Source: a virus. Taken from it: 64,000 bases of DNA. Below are positions 7,301-15,783 of this stretch, one piece after another (position 1 is the stretch's first letter; each line of letters begins with the position of its first letter). Location: positions 1 through 64,000 of IMG/VR virus record IMGVR_UViG_3300031841_005609. One strand, given 5' to 3'. Below the pieces are notes generated by a model. It ran no database searches. It worked only from the letters and a program-made list of their open reading frames with translations, and was not told the origin of the DNA. The translations under genes and the position numbers were made by a program.

Positions 7301-8557
7301 ATGAATGAAAAATATAAAGTTTTAGTCCTTTCCGACCATGCGCTAAGTACATCAGGAGTCGGCTGTCAGACAAGGTTCTTAATTGAAGGTCTTTTGAAAA
7401 AAGGTAAATGGTCCTTTAGACAGTTCGGTGCAGCGATCAAGCACACAAACTACGATGTTGTTCAAGTCAATCCTGACTTTATCATCAAGCCCATCGATGG
7501 TTTTGGTGATAGAAATATGATACTCCAGACCTTGATAGCTGAAAAGCCTGACGCAGTTTTAATATTCACAGACCCAAGATTTTTTATCTGGCTCTTCGAG
7601 ATTGAAGATGAGATAAGGCAACTTTGCCCGATAGCTTACTGGCACGTCTGGGACAACTATCCTTTTCCGGAGTATAACAGGCCTCTGTATGCCTCCACTG
7701 ACTTAATAAATTGTCACTCTCACATGACCTATGAGATGGTCAAGAAAGAGTTTCCTGATAGAACAAACTTTATTCCTCATTCTTTACCAGAAGAGATATT
7801 CTATCCCCTGCCAGCCAGCGAAGTCAGGCAGTATAAGTCTGAAGTCCTAGGAAAAGGAACTGAGGATAAGTTTGTCTTGTTTTGGGTAAACAGAAATGCT
7901 AGAAGAAAAAGACCTAATGATGTCTTGTGGGCCTGGAAGAAATTTCTAGATAAAGCAGAAGCCTCGGGAAGAAAGAACGATGCTTTGCTTTTAATGCATA
8001 CAGACCCTACTGATAATGAAGGTCCAAATTTGCTCGAAACCGCTTCTTCTTTAGGAATTCAGGACTCTATTGTCTTTTCGAACCAGAGGCTTGAATTCGA
8101 AAAAATGAATGTCTTGCACAATATGGCAGATGCTTGCATAAACATATCTTATGCAGAGGGTTTTGGGCTTGCTACTCTTGAGGCAATGAATTGCGGAAAA
8201 CCTATCATAGCAGGAAAGACTGGTGGTCTAACAAGACAAGTTGTTGATCACAGGGATGGTTCTGAAAACGGAGTAGCACTACCAATAAGATGCAAGAGCC
8301 TTGTCGGCTCTCAATCTGTCCCTTACATTTACGAAGACTACGTAGATGTCGACGAAACAGCGGACGCCATCTTTAAGTTATACAGTATGACAAAAGAAGA
8401 GAGATCTTCTCTGGGCAAAAAAGCTAGGGACTATGCACTTTCTGAGTTTTCTTATCAAAAGACCATTGACCTTTGGGATGAGACTCTAGAGAAGCTAATA
8501 CTAGAAAAAAGAGAAAACCCACCAAAACGTTGGACAATTCAGGAGGTCAAGCCTTGA
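7301..8557 (+). CDS. Glycosyltransferase, GT4/GT-B type
   Basis: A 418-residue protein. The N-terminus has the nucleotide-fold start V-L-V-L-S-D-H...S-G-V-G-C-Q-T-R (residues ~6-25), as in retaining GT-B transferases. The C-terminal half has F-W-V-N-R-N-A-R-R-K-R-P near 199-210 and, near 287-300, Y-A-E-G-F-G-L-A-T-L-E-A-M, the E-x7-E donor-binding motif of GT4 enzymes, followed by C-G-K-P-I-I-A. It would transfer a sugar from a nucleotide donor, plausibly made by the upstream dehydrogenase and epimerases. No membrane segment is seen. The gap of 39 bases before it has GTTTAC at 7266-7271 and TATGTAAT further on, part of a recurring intergenic pattern. Confidence 0.85.
   Translation: MNEKYKVLVLSDHALSTSGVGCQTRFLIEGLLKKGKWSFRQFGAAIKHTNYDVVQVNPDFIIKPIDGFGDRNMILQTLIAEKPDAVLIFTDPRFFIWLFEIEDEIRQLCPIAYWHVWDNYPFPEYNRPLYASTDLINCHSHMTYEMVKKEFPDRTNFIPHSLPEEIFYPLPASEVRQYKSEVLGKGTEDKFVLFWVNRNARRKRPNDVLWAWKKFLDKAEASGRKNDALLLMHTDPTDNEGPNLLETASSLGIQDSIVFSNQRLEFEKMNVLHNMADACINISYAEGFGLATLEAMNCGKPIIAGKTGGLTRQVVDHRDGSENGVALPIRCKSLVGSQSVPYIYEDYVDVDETADAIFKLYSMTKEERSSLGKKARDYALSEFSYQKTIDLWDETLEKLILEKRENPPKRWTIQEVKP
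8541..8556 (+). promoter_or_regulatory. Strong Shine-Dalgarno deciding a TTG start
   Basis: AGGAGG at 8541-8546 lies seven bases before TTG 8554-8556. This fixes the start of the second glycosyltransferase at that TTG rather than at an in-frame TTG 24 bases upstream. The TTG overlaps the preceding gene's TGA (TTGA). Confidence 0.8.
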
Positions 8558-9720
8558 AGTCAGTTCTTTTAAGAGGTCCAGTATTTTCTAAATCGGGCTA
8601 TGGCGAACACACTCGCCAGATTTACAGATATCTTCGTGAGCAAAACGTCAAAATATCTATAGAGTCTTTAAACTGGGGTTATACACCTTGGTTTGTCAAG
8701 AGTTCTGACTACTTCGGACTTATCGGAGAGATGCAAGAAAAATGCAGCAGAGATCCTAGCGAGAAATATGATGTCACCATACAGTGTCAGCTTCCAAACG
8801 AATGGGATCCTAATCTTGGTAATTTCAACATCGGCGTAACTGCGGGTGTTGAGACAGACTTTGCAAATCCTTCATGGACAACTGTTGACGTCAACAAAAT
8901 GGACCTTGTTTTAGTTCCTTCCGAATTCACCAAGAGTTCTTTTGAAAAACTAGTAAAGCCCAGAACTGAGATAAAAGTAGTTCCTGAATCTTATTATGAT
9001 GAACTACTAACTGATTCTCAAAAGTCTGAGGCTGAAGAAGCCCTTGTTACCGACTTTAACTTCTTGACAGTCGGAGTTTTGACAGGCACTTCTCCCGAGA
9101 CAGACAGAAAGAATCTTTTCTATCTAATAAAATGGTTTGTCGAAGAGTTTAAGAATGACAAGAACGTTGGGTTGGTTATAAAGACCAACAAGGGAAGAGA
9201 CACCGAAATAGACAAAGTAGCGACAACTCGTCTTTTAGCACAAGTTCTTAGTGAGGTAGGACACACAGGTTTTCCTAGAGTCTATCTTCTTCACGGAGAG
9301 ATGTCTAGACCGGACATGAGAGATCTTTATAAGTCTGAAAAAATAAAAGCCTACGTTTCAGCAACAAGAGGTGAGGGATTTGGATTGCCTTTGCTCGAAG
9401 CGGCTGTTTCAGGATTGCCTGTAATTGCCACAAACTGGTCAGCTCACACTGAATTTTTAAACAGAGGTAAGTGGATAAGTCTAGACTTTGATCTAAAAGA
9501 AGTAGCAGATTCAAAGATAGACGATCAGATATTCATCAAGGGGTCTAAATGGGCCGAAGTCAGAGAAGACGATTTCAAGAGAAAGCTTAGAAATTTTTAT
9601 AAAAAGCCGGGTCTTCCCAAAGAGTGGGCAAAAAATCTTAGCGGAAATTTGAAAAAAGAATATTCAATAGAGTCTATTAAAAATCACTATCACGAGGCAA
9701 TAGGAGATCATCTCACTTGA
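8554..9720 (+). CDS. Glycosyltransferase, GT4/GT-B type, second copy
   Basis: A 388-residue protein starting at TTG 8554. Near the N-terminus it reads R-G-P-V-F-S-K-S-G-Y-G-E-H-T-R. L-V-P-S-E-F-T-K lies near 125, G-V-L-T-G-T-S-P-E near 171, and the donor-binding T-R-G-E-G-F-G-L-P-L-L-E-A-A near 270-283, followed by G-L-P-V-I-A-T. These are GT4 motifs. It is related to, but clearly different from, the upstream GT4 enzyme, so the pair may add two successive sugars. It overlaps the membrane-protein gene by four bases and closes the carbohydrate cassette. Confidence 0.85.
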   Translation: MKSVLLRGPVFSKSGYGEHTRQIYRYLREQNVKISIESLNWGYTPWFVKSSDYFGLIGEMQEKCSRDPSEKYDVTIQCQLPNEWDPNLGNFNIGVTAGVETDFANPSWTTVDVNKMDLVLVPSEFTKSSFEKLVKPRTEIKVVPESYYDELLTDSQKSEAEEALVTDFNFLTVGVLTGTSPETDRKNLFYLIKWFVEEFKNDKNVGLVIKTNKGRDTEIDKVATTRLLAQVLSEVGHTGFPRVYLLHGEMSRPDMRDLYKSEKIKAYVSATRGEGFGLPLLEAAVSGLPVIATNWSAHTEFLNRGKWISLDFDLKEVADSKIDDQIFIKGSKWAEVREDDFKRKLRNFYKKPGLPKEWAKNLSGNLKKEYSIESIKNHYHEAIGDHLT

Positions 9721-10010
9721 TCTATTGGTACATAGGTTCGTCTGTACTTTTAACATATGCTGTACTAGTGTCTTATTATTGTCTAAAGTTTGCTATGGTA
9801 ATCCTTAGAGTTCAAGAATCTATAGAGGAGTCAGTAGACTTAATAGAAGAGAAATATGAAAGTATGTCTGAGATTTTATCCAGACCCTTGTTTTATGACA
9901 GTCCTGAAGTTAGAAGGGTTGTTGAAGATATCTCTGAAGTAAGAGATTCTTTGAATCAGGTAGCTTTCGACTTAACAAACAAGCTAGAGAAAGACACAGA
10001 ACTAGAATGA
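9717..10010 (+). CDS. Small membrane protein with one N-terminal transmembrane helix
   Basis: A 97-residue protein starting at TTG 9717 within a TTGA overlap. Residues ~2-30 form one hydrophobic segment (Y-I-G-S-S-V-L-L-T-Y-A-V-L-V...). The rest is acidic and probably helical, so it would be anchored in the host inner membrane with most of the chain on one side. I do not recognise a family. It is coupled to gp55 by an ATGA overlap, which suggests co-expression but not a shared function. Confidence 0.6.
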   Translation: MIYWYIGSSVLLTYAVLVSYYCLKFAMVILRVQESIEESVDLIEEKYESMSEILSRPLFYDSPEVRRVVEDISEVRDSLNQVAFDLTNKLEKDTELE

Positions 10011-10735
10011 AGGGTAGAAAAAAGATAAGGAGAAAACCAGGAACTCCTAGAAACATGTACTTTACGAAAGAGACTGGTGAGTCTATCGCGAAGTATTGTG
10101 AAACTGAGTGCCCTGATTCTAAAAGAAGCATCTATGAAAAAGAGATATTGCCATCTTTTGACAAGCTGGCAGAGAACTTAATTTTTGTGTACGGTTTTAA
10201 ATCTCCTTATGCTACATCTGAAGAGCTTAAGGTGGATTGCGTCTCTTTTATGTTTGAAACTTTGCATAAATGGGATCCCTCTAGAGGATCAAAAGCTTTT
10301 TCTTATTTTAACGTGGTCGCTAAGAACTGGTTTATTATCAACACCAGAAAACATTTAAAGAGAAGAAACAGACATCTCAGTATCGATGATCCTAATTCTA
10401 TGTCAGCGGCTCAAAGGGCCGTTTTCGAAGATTTCGACTATGTTCCACCAGCTGACGAAATCATGATAAAAAACCAAGCTAAGAAAGAGATCATTAATCT
10501 TTTAGAAGATATGAAAGTAAAGCTCACAAACGAAAATGAGCTAAAGTGTCTTCATGCAATCGAGACTCTTTTTGGCTCTATTGATGATCTTGAGCTTCTA
10601 AACAAAAGAGCTGTCTTGTTATACATAAGAGAGATAAGTGGTCTAGACAAGAAGCACCTTTCAAAAGCAATGTCTGTGATTAGAAGACACTATAGGGCTA
10701 TGTCAAAGCTTCCCGACAAGTACTGTATTTTTTGA
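10007..10735 (+). CDS. 55: Late-transcription sigma factor gp55-like
   Basis: A 242-residue protein matching the T4 gp55 pattern. It has a sigma region-2-like core with V-D-C-V-S-F-M-F-E-T-L-H-K-W-D-P-S-R-G around residues 76-94, then K-A-F-S-Y-F-N-V-V-A-K-N-W-F-I near 96-110 and N-T-R-K-H-L-K-R-R near 112-120. Gp55 binds host core RNA polymerase and recognises the -10 element of late promoters, with gp33 and the sliding clamp as co-activators in T4. The basic N-terminus (K-G-R-K-K-I-R-R-K) is in keeping with DNA contact. No gp33 candidate is obvious in the window. The ATG overlaps the preceding stop. Confidence 0.85.
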   Translation: MKGRKKIRRKPGTPRNMYFTKETGESIAKYCETECPDSKRSIYEKEILPSFDKLAENLIFVYGFKSPYATSEELKVDCVSFMFETLHKWDPSRGSKAFSYFNVVAKNWFIINTRKHLKRRNRHLSIDDPNSMSAAQRAVFEDFDYVPPADEIMIKNQAKKEIINLLEDMKVKLTNENELKCLHAIETLFGSIDDLELLNKRAVLLYIREISGLDKKHLSKAMSVIRRHYRAMSKLPDKYCIF

Positions 10736-10741
10736 GGAATC

Positions 10742-11119
10742 ATGAAAGATAACGAAGAAAAAATAGACAAGATGCTCAAAAAGGTGAAAAAGAAAGAAGA
10801 AAGACTAAAAAGTTTTTCTGAGCTTCTCGAAGGCCTTGCAACGACAGATGAAAAAAAGAAGTCTCTTTGGAAAGAGATTTATGAAAACGCTGTGAGTGAC
10901 AGAGAAAGAGCTTCTATTCTTTTCACTGAGGCTTATAAGACAATGGGCTCGAGTACGTCTGATCATGTTGCCATGGGCACTATAATGTCGAAATACCTTG
11001 AAAGAATGTCAAAGTCAAACGACCAGATATTAAACTTGGCTGATTTAGTAAACAAAGCTGAGCAAGATCAAGAAAAGATAGTTCCTGACGAGCTGTATAG
11101 CAAGATCTTAGGTGACTAA
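10742..11119 (+). CDS. Small helical protein, possible small terminase subunit (gp16-like)
   Basis: A 125-residue, almost wholly helical, highly charged protein. The N-terminal 50 residues are lysine/glutamate rich. The central part (D-R-E-R-A-S-I-L-F-T-E-A-Y-K near 56-69, then M-S-K-Y-L-E-R-M-S-K-S-N-D-Q-I-L near 82-97) resembles the paired helices that form the ring of T4-type gp16. The C-terminus ends D-E-L-Y-S-K-I-L-G-D. In T4, gp16 is next to gp17, but here gp17 is 42 kb away, so the assignment is tentative. A gp33-like co-activator beside gp55 is another possibility, though the sequence does not resemble T4 gp33. Confidence 0.35.
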   Translation: MKDNEEKIDKMLKKVKKKEERLKSFSELLEGLATTDEKKKSLWKEIYENAVSDRERASILFTEAYKTMGSSTSDHVAMGTIMSKYLERMSKSNDQILNLADLVNKAEQDQEKIVPDELYSKILGD

Positions 11120-12720
11120 TGACAAATCTTTTTAGACCTAACAAGGAGATAATAGAGGCACCTTTTTCTAGGTTTGTCGTGGTTGAAGTTCTTTCAAAGA
11201 CATATCACGAAAGAGAGAAGATAGCTGAATGGTCACAAAGTGTTAATAATGTAAAGTTCTTCATTCAAACTACTGGGGAGGACGGAGAAAATTTAGAGTC
11301 TTATTTGATAGCCCCTAGGAATTCTCTAATAGCCAAAAAGATAGATGGTGGAGAAAGTAGATCTGAGGGAAATCTAGTCGTCATGTATCCTTTTTTCTCT
11401 TCTCATTTTTCATTACCTGTCAAGCCAGGCGAACAAGTATGGGGGATGGAAGAAGTTGACGGAAAAGTCTTTTGGGTCTCAAGGATACATGAACCAGACA
11501 CTGTTGAAGATCTTAATTACACGCACGGTGACAGAAGAGATATACCCACGATTCAAGAGACCAACGAAGTCAAAGAAGAGTCTCCTGATAATCTAGTAAT
11601 TGAAAGGGCTCCTTCTTTTCCAAACGGTTTCAAGCTAACAAATAGAGCATCAGATCTTTTGGATCCTGAAGCTACTGATTTGGAAAAGCTGAATGAAGCG
11701 GGAGTAAATGAGGACTACTTTACCCTTCCTGACTTAGACGGATATGAGAAGATAGTTTCGGAAAACTCAGAGTCAGATTCTATTATCTTTGAACCTGTCC
11801 CTAGACACACTAAGAGACCAGGAGATCTAACTCTCCACGGATCGAACAATGCATCTATAACTCTAGGAACTGAAAGAGGGTTCGGAGCAAATGTACGACC
11901 TGAAGACGCTGAAGGCAGCAATTTAACTCCAGAGAATGATGATGCTTCTCTTGTAGGGCTTTCTGAGGGAATGGGAGCAATCGATATTGTTGTAGGAAGA
12001 GGTAGACTTCACGAAGGATCTGAAGCTAACTCTGATGTCGATCCGATAGGAACGAGACCCAGGGTTATAGAAAACTCTAGAGAGAATTTTGAGACCGACA
12101 AGAACGTAGGCTTAGACTCTTCTAAAGCACCCGAAGGATCAGCACTAGCTGATGTTAACGAAGGTGATCCCGACTTCATCAATGATGCGTCGAGGGTTTA
12201 TATTTCAATGTTCTCAGACCCTGACAATCTATTTGGCCTCTCATATCCTGACCAACCCACAGAAGGCACTGTCGTTGAGCCCACTCCTGGTGATTCTGCG
12301 ATCGTTTTTAAATCTGATCAAATAAGAATAGTCGCGCGTAAGGATGACGACAACGGAATCAATGGTTCAATTAGGATAATCAAGGAAGGTGAATCAGAAG
12401 CTGACAGAGCAACTATAGTGATACAGCCTGACGGATCGATTATGATCGACGGTCCCAAGATCATCATAGGGGACGGAAGAGAAGACGCTAGCGGAGAAAA
12501 CGGTGCCGGAACTCAAGTTGTTTTGGGTAGAGGAGCTAGCGAGTCTATTCTTCTGGGTGACAAGCTTATAACAATGCTGAAGTCACTAGAGGAAAAATTC
12601 AACAATCACATTCACAACACAGGTGCCGGACCGTCATCAAATCACGTTGCAGGAGGCGCCACAGAGATGTCTGCGGAGGATTGGGATACTGCAAAGAGCA
12701 AAGTTGGGAAAACCAAGTAA
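11119..12720 (+). CDS. 5: Baseplate hub / spike protein gp5-like, without lysozyme domain
   Basis: A 533-residue protein. Residues ~15-135 form an OB-fold-like region typical of gp5/VgrG (F-V-V-V-E-V-L ... P-V-K-P-G-E-Q-V-W-G-M). A long low-complexity linker with D/E/N/G/S follows. From ~390 come short alternating strands such as S-I-R-I-I-K-E-G and S-I-M-I-D-G-P-K-I-I-I-G-D-G, as in the gp5 C-terminal beta-helix spike. The end has H-I-H-N-T-G-A-G, a histidine-rich turn common at gp5 tips. T4 gp5 carries a T4-lysozyme-like domain between OB fold and spike; no E...D..T lysozyme motif is seen here. It starts in the stop of the preceding gene (TAATG). Confidence 0.75.
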   Translation: MTNLFRPNKEIIEAPFSRFVVVEVLSKTYHEREKIAEWSQSVNNVKFFIQTTGEDGENLESYLIAPRNSLIAKKIDGGESRSEGNLVVMYPFFSSHFSLPVKPGEQVWGMEEVDGKVFWVSRIHEPDTVEDLNYTHGDRRDIPTIQETNEVKEESPDNLVIERAPSFPNGFKLTNRASDLLDPEATDLEKLNEAGVNEDYFTLPDLDGYEKIVSENSESDSIIFEPVPRHTKRPGDLTLHGSNNASITLGTERGFGANVRPEDAEGSNLTPENDDASLVGLSEGMGAIDIVVGRGRLHEGSEANSDVDPIGTRPRVIENSRENFETDKNVGLDSSKAPEGSALADVNEGDPDFINDASRVYISMFSDPDNLFGLSYPDQPTEGTVVEPTPGDSAIVFKSDQIRIVARKDDDNGINGSIRIIKEGESEADRATIVIQPDGSIMIDGPKIIIGDGREDASGENGAGTQVVLGRGASESILLGDKLITMLKSLEEKFNNHIHNTGAGPSSNHVAGGATEMSAEDWDTAKSKVGKTK

Positions 12721-13292
12721 TGGCCTTAAGCAAAGAAGGACTTGAAACCGCAATCCAGTCTGTGATAGACGGACCTCCTGACTCTGTTGAAAGCTACGTC
12801 TCAGGAATATGTGATGCTATTGATAGCTATTTAAGCAACATAGAACTAGATCCTTTTCCAGCTCCGGGAGTAAATCCAGCTGGTCCGACACCCGATCCTA
12901 GTTTTGTTGAAGATCAACCGGTCGAGCCTGCTGCTCCTCTAAAAGCCATTCAGTTTAGAGCGGCTTTCTTGGCGGCTGCTAACGCAGCCGCCGGTGGAGC
13001 GGATAGAGACTACTCAGCTTGTACTGCTGGCTTTGTTACTGACATCTCTTTGTTGGCCAGTGTAAAAAATGCCGGCGGATATACATCCGCGGGTTCTACG
13101 GCTTGTCCTTCCGGGCCTGACGTAGATGCCGCAATGGATCAAGGCTTGACCGATATAGCACCGCCAGAAGGTAAGTTTGCCAAAGAGTTGTCAAAACAAA
13201 TACACGATGCAACAACATCTTCGACTTTTTCTGGCCCCTACTTGAAAGCCGCATTTGCAGGACCATCTCCTTATTCTTCTTCTCTCAGTTGA
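12720..13292 (+). CDS. Unknown Ala/Pro-rich structural-context protein
   Basis: A 190-residue protein. The start is set at ATG 12720, overlapping the gp5 stop (TAATG); an earlier in-frame start would extend 39 bases into gp5. The N-terminal 40 residues look helical. A proline-rich linker (P-A-P-G-V-N-P-A-G-P-T-P) follows, then an alanine/glycine/serine-rich body with two cysteines near 100 and 125. I recognise no family. Placement between gp5 and gp25 suggests a baseplate or hub accessory role. A 7-bp inverted repeat spans its stop codon. Confidence 0.6.
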   Translation: MALSKEGLETAIQSVIDGPPDSVESYVSGICDAIDSYLSNIELDPFPAPGVNPAGPTPDPSFVEDQPVEPAAPLKAIQFRAAFLAAANAAAGGADRDYSACTAGFVTDISLLASVKNAGGYTSAGSTACPSGPDVDAAMDQGLTDIAPPEGKFAKELSKQIHDATTSSTFSGPYLKAAFAGPSPYSSSLS

Positions 13293-13316
13293 CATACCTA
13301 CACAATAAAGTCAACT
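13287..13316. terminator. Inverted repeat across a stop codon (possible weak terminator or operator)
   Basis: AGTTGAC at 13287-13293 and GTCAACT at 13310-13316 can pair as a 7-bp stem around a 16-base loop; the left arm contains the TGA of the preceding gene. There is no U-tract after it, so intrinsic termination would be poor. It lies in a 102-base gap, the largest in the window, which also contains TATATAG near 13334 and GAGGAG near 13361. Confidence 0.3.
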
Positions 13317-13394
13317 TAAATACATTTCAGACGTATATAGTCGATCAACTCTAATAATCTTGAGGAGTGTCATAATTATTGCAGAGGTGAAACC

Positions 13395-13883
13395 GTGTCG
13401 AATCAAGAAAGAAAAGTATATAGTTTTAAGTCGGTAGGCGAAACAAAACCTGAGAGAGACAAGAGAGCTCAGGATAGAACTCTAGACCTTCCAATAGGGA
13501 TAAAGACTCCGATGAGATTATCTGCTGGAAATTTCGCTCTCTTTGACATGCATACAGATTTGGCTGGTCAGATAAGAGATAACTTTAGAAACATGGTTGC
13601 TACTAATCACGGAGAAAGACTTTCTATTTACGACTTTGGAGGAAATCTTCTTCCTCTTGCTTTTGAGCTAGGTTCTGATGATATAGACTCTCAGGCGATA
13701 CGAAGAATTACAGCTACCACTGAAAAATATATGCCCTTCATTTCTCTAGAGACTTTCGAACCTTTCAGAGAAAATAGTGAAGATGGAAATCTTGCAAAAA
13801 TAGGTGTTAGAGTTACTTACTCAATACCAAGCATACAAGTTACAAATCAGGCTGTTGAAGCTTTAATATACGCAGTTGGGTAA
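13395..13883 (+). CDS. 25: Baseplate wedge protein gp25
   Basis: A 162-residue protein from GTG 13395, with AGAGGTG just upstream. It contains the gp25/GPW fold landmarks: L-S-A-G-N-F-A-L-F near residues 42-51, I-R-D-N-F-R-N-M near 60-67, G-E-R-L-S-I-Y-D-F-G near 73-82 (the E-R-x-x..P..G lysozyme-like block), and a final I-G-V-R-V-T-Y-S-I-P strand. In T4, gp25 forms the inner baseplate ring with gp6 and gp53 and contacts the sheath initiator. It is followed by gp6 four bases later, as expected for the wedge. Its length agrees with the family (about 130-160). Confidence 0.9.
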   Translation: MSNQERKVYSFKSVGETKPERDKRAQDRTLDLPIGIKTPMRLSAGNFALFDMHTDLAGQIRDNFRNMVATNHGERLSIYDFGGNLLPLAFELGSDDIDSQAIRRITATTEKYMPFISLETFEPFRENSEDGNLAKIGVRVTYSIPSIQVTNQAVEALIYAVG

Positions 13884-13887
13884 TTAG

Positions 13888-15780
13888 ATGACAAAGAAAA
13901 TAAAAGACAGGCTTAGAGCCGGCTCGAACAGAACTTTTCTTGCCAGGGACTTTGAAGGATTCAGGACACAGCTGATAGAAAGTGCTAGGATATTCTATCC
14001 TGACAAAATACAAGATTTTTCTGAGGCGTCTTTAGGAGGTTTGTTGGTAGATCTTGCAGCAACTGTAGGAGATACCATGTCTTTTTATTTGGATCACCAG
14101 TTTAGAGAGCTTGACCCCTCTAGGGCTGTTGAATTCGACAATATAGCTACTCATATAAGAAATGCCGGCGTCAAAGTTATGGGAGCATCTCCAGCAGCTG
14201 GAAAAGCTACATTAAGTTTCACAGTTCCTTCTGAGTCCTATGTTGATGAAAATTTTGAAACTGCATACAGACCAAAAGAATCGGCACTTCCCTATGTCTT
14301 TGAAGAAACAGCTCTGGAATCATCAAATGGGATTATTTTTAATTTAGTTGAAGATATCGACTTCGCTGAAAAAGATGTTTTAGACCAGCTAGTTGCAAAG
14401 AAATCAGTCAAAGACGTGGAGGATGGAACTCCTAGAAACTGGATAGTTTCAAGAGACGTAGATATAATATCAGGAGAAGAGATCGTAGAGACCTTCGCGA
14501 TAGAAGATGAACATGTACCCTTTAGAGAAATTGTTCTGGGGAATCAAAACGTAACACAAGTGCTAAGTGTTTTTGACTCCGATGGTAATGAATATTTTGA
14601 AGTCGACTCTCTGAGTCAAGATACTGTATTCGAGCCAGTAAAAAACACCAGAAAGGAAGATTCTGACTTGGTGCCTTATACCCTGGAGGTTAAGCATGCA
14701 CCAAGGCGTTTCGTTTCCATAACATCTCCTTCAAATTTTAGAACTACTATCAGGTTCGGCAGCGGAAACTCTCTTTCGCTTGATGACGACATAGCTCCGG
14801 ATCCAAGTGAGTTAGCCCTGAGCATGTATGGAAAAAAGACTTTTTCAAAGTTTTCAATAGATCCTAATGCCTTGATCGACACACAAACATTGGGTATATC
14901 ACCTAGAGGAACTACGATAACAGTCACATACAGACACGGAGGAGGCTTGCGACACAATGTTCCTAGCGGAAATATAAATGGGTTTAGCAATATATCTCTA
15001 GAGTTTAGAAAGAACCCCGATCCAAACGAAGCTCTGTCTGTCAGGCTTAGTGCTTCGGTTGTAAACAAAAAGTCTGCTTCTGGAGGAGCTAACGCTCCTG
15101 ACACTGATTTCTTAAGATCTTTAATAGCACCTTCCCGAAATGCTCAGTCAAGAATAGTGACAAAAGAAGATTTAATAGCCAGGATCTATACGCTTCCAAA
15201 TAGATTCGGAAGAGTTTTCAGAGTAGGACTTTCTGAAAACTCTATGACAGGTACTTCTCTCATAGTGCATGTAATAAGCCTTGACGCTGACGGGAACTTG
15301 ACTATATCTCCTGATACTCTTAAACAGAACTTAAGCACCTACTTGAACGAGTTTAGGCTTCTTTCTGACGCTATAGACGTAGTTGACGCAAAGGTTTTAA
15401 ATTATAAAGTTAGGTACGAAGTAATTCTAGATAAGAAAGTAAACAAGCAGGCCACGCTTCTCACTATAAATAGAAATCTATCAGAGGCACTTCAGAGAAG
15501 GTACTTTCAAATTGATCAACCGATTATCGTCGACGATATCGTGAATGTCATAATAAATACTCAGGGAGTTATTTCAATCAACGATATAGAGATAGTACCT
15601 GCAGTAGGAGTAGAATCTTCAGCCGGTGACAGGTTTGGAGAAGGGGATGGCGGAAGGATATATTCAGTTCATCCTTTTCAGTCCGAAGGTAGTGTTAAGA
15701 GAGGCATTTTGACGGGAGATGTAGGTTCAATCTTTGAGCTAAGATATCCTGAAAACGACATAATCGGGTACGCGGTGTAA
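13888..15780 (+). CDS. 6: Baseplate wedge protein gp6 (baseplate J-like)
   Basis: A 630-residue protein, close to T4 gp6 (660). The N-terminal part has F-R-T-Q-L-I-E-S-A-R-I-F-Y-P-D-K and F-S-E-A-S-L-G-G-L-L-V-D-L-A-A-T-V-G-D-T-M-S-F-Y (residues ~25-67), the characteristic helical start of gp6. S-R-I-V-T-K-E-D-L-I-A-R near 420-431 and the V-D-D-I-V-N-V-I-I-N-T-Q-G-V near 547-560 are typical of the J-like C-terminal part. Gp6 dimers link the wedges into the hexagonal inner ring. It directly follows gp25. No defects are apparent. Confidence 0.9.
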   Translation: MTKKIKDRLRAGSNRTFLARDFEGFRTQLIESARIFYPDKIQDFSEASLGGLLVDLAATVGDTMSFYLDHQFRELDPSRAVEFDNIATHIRNAGVKVMGASPAAGKATLSFTVPSESYVDENFETAYRPKESALPYVFEETALESSNGIIFNLVEDIDFAEKDVLDQLVAKKSVKDVEDGTPRNWIVSRDVDIISGEEIVETFAIEDEHVPFREIVLGNQNVTQVLSVFDSDGNEYFEVDSLSQDTVFEPVKNTRKEDSDLVPYTLEVKHAPRRFVSITSPSNFRTTIRFGSGNSLSLDDDIAPDPSELALSMYGKKTFSKFSIDPNALIDTQTLGISPRGTTITVTYRHGGGLRHNVPSGNINGFSNISLEFRKNPDPNEALSVRLSASVVNKKSASGGANAPDTDFLRSLIAPSRNAQSRIVTKEDLIARIYTLPNRFGRVFRVGLSENSMTGTSLIVHVISLDADGNLTISPDTLKQNLSTYLNEFRLLSDAIDVVDAKVLNYKVRYEVILDKKVNKQATLLTINRNLSEALQRRYFQIDQPIIVDDIVNVIINTQGVISINDIEIVPAVGVESSAGDRFGEGDGGRIYSVHPFQSEGSVKRGILTGDVGSIFELRYPENDIIGYAV

Positions 15781-15783
15781 AAA

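Noticed and set aside
13287-13316. Intrinsic rho-independent terminator
   Set aside because: The 7-bp stem has a 16-base loop and no following U-run; kept only as a low-confidence inverted repeat.
14676-15104. 142-codon open frame on the minus strand inside gp6
   Set aside because: It lies opposite a well-supported baseplate gene, has no ribosome binding site and no recognisable protein features; every supported gene is on the plus strand.
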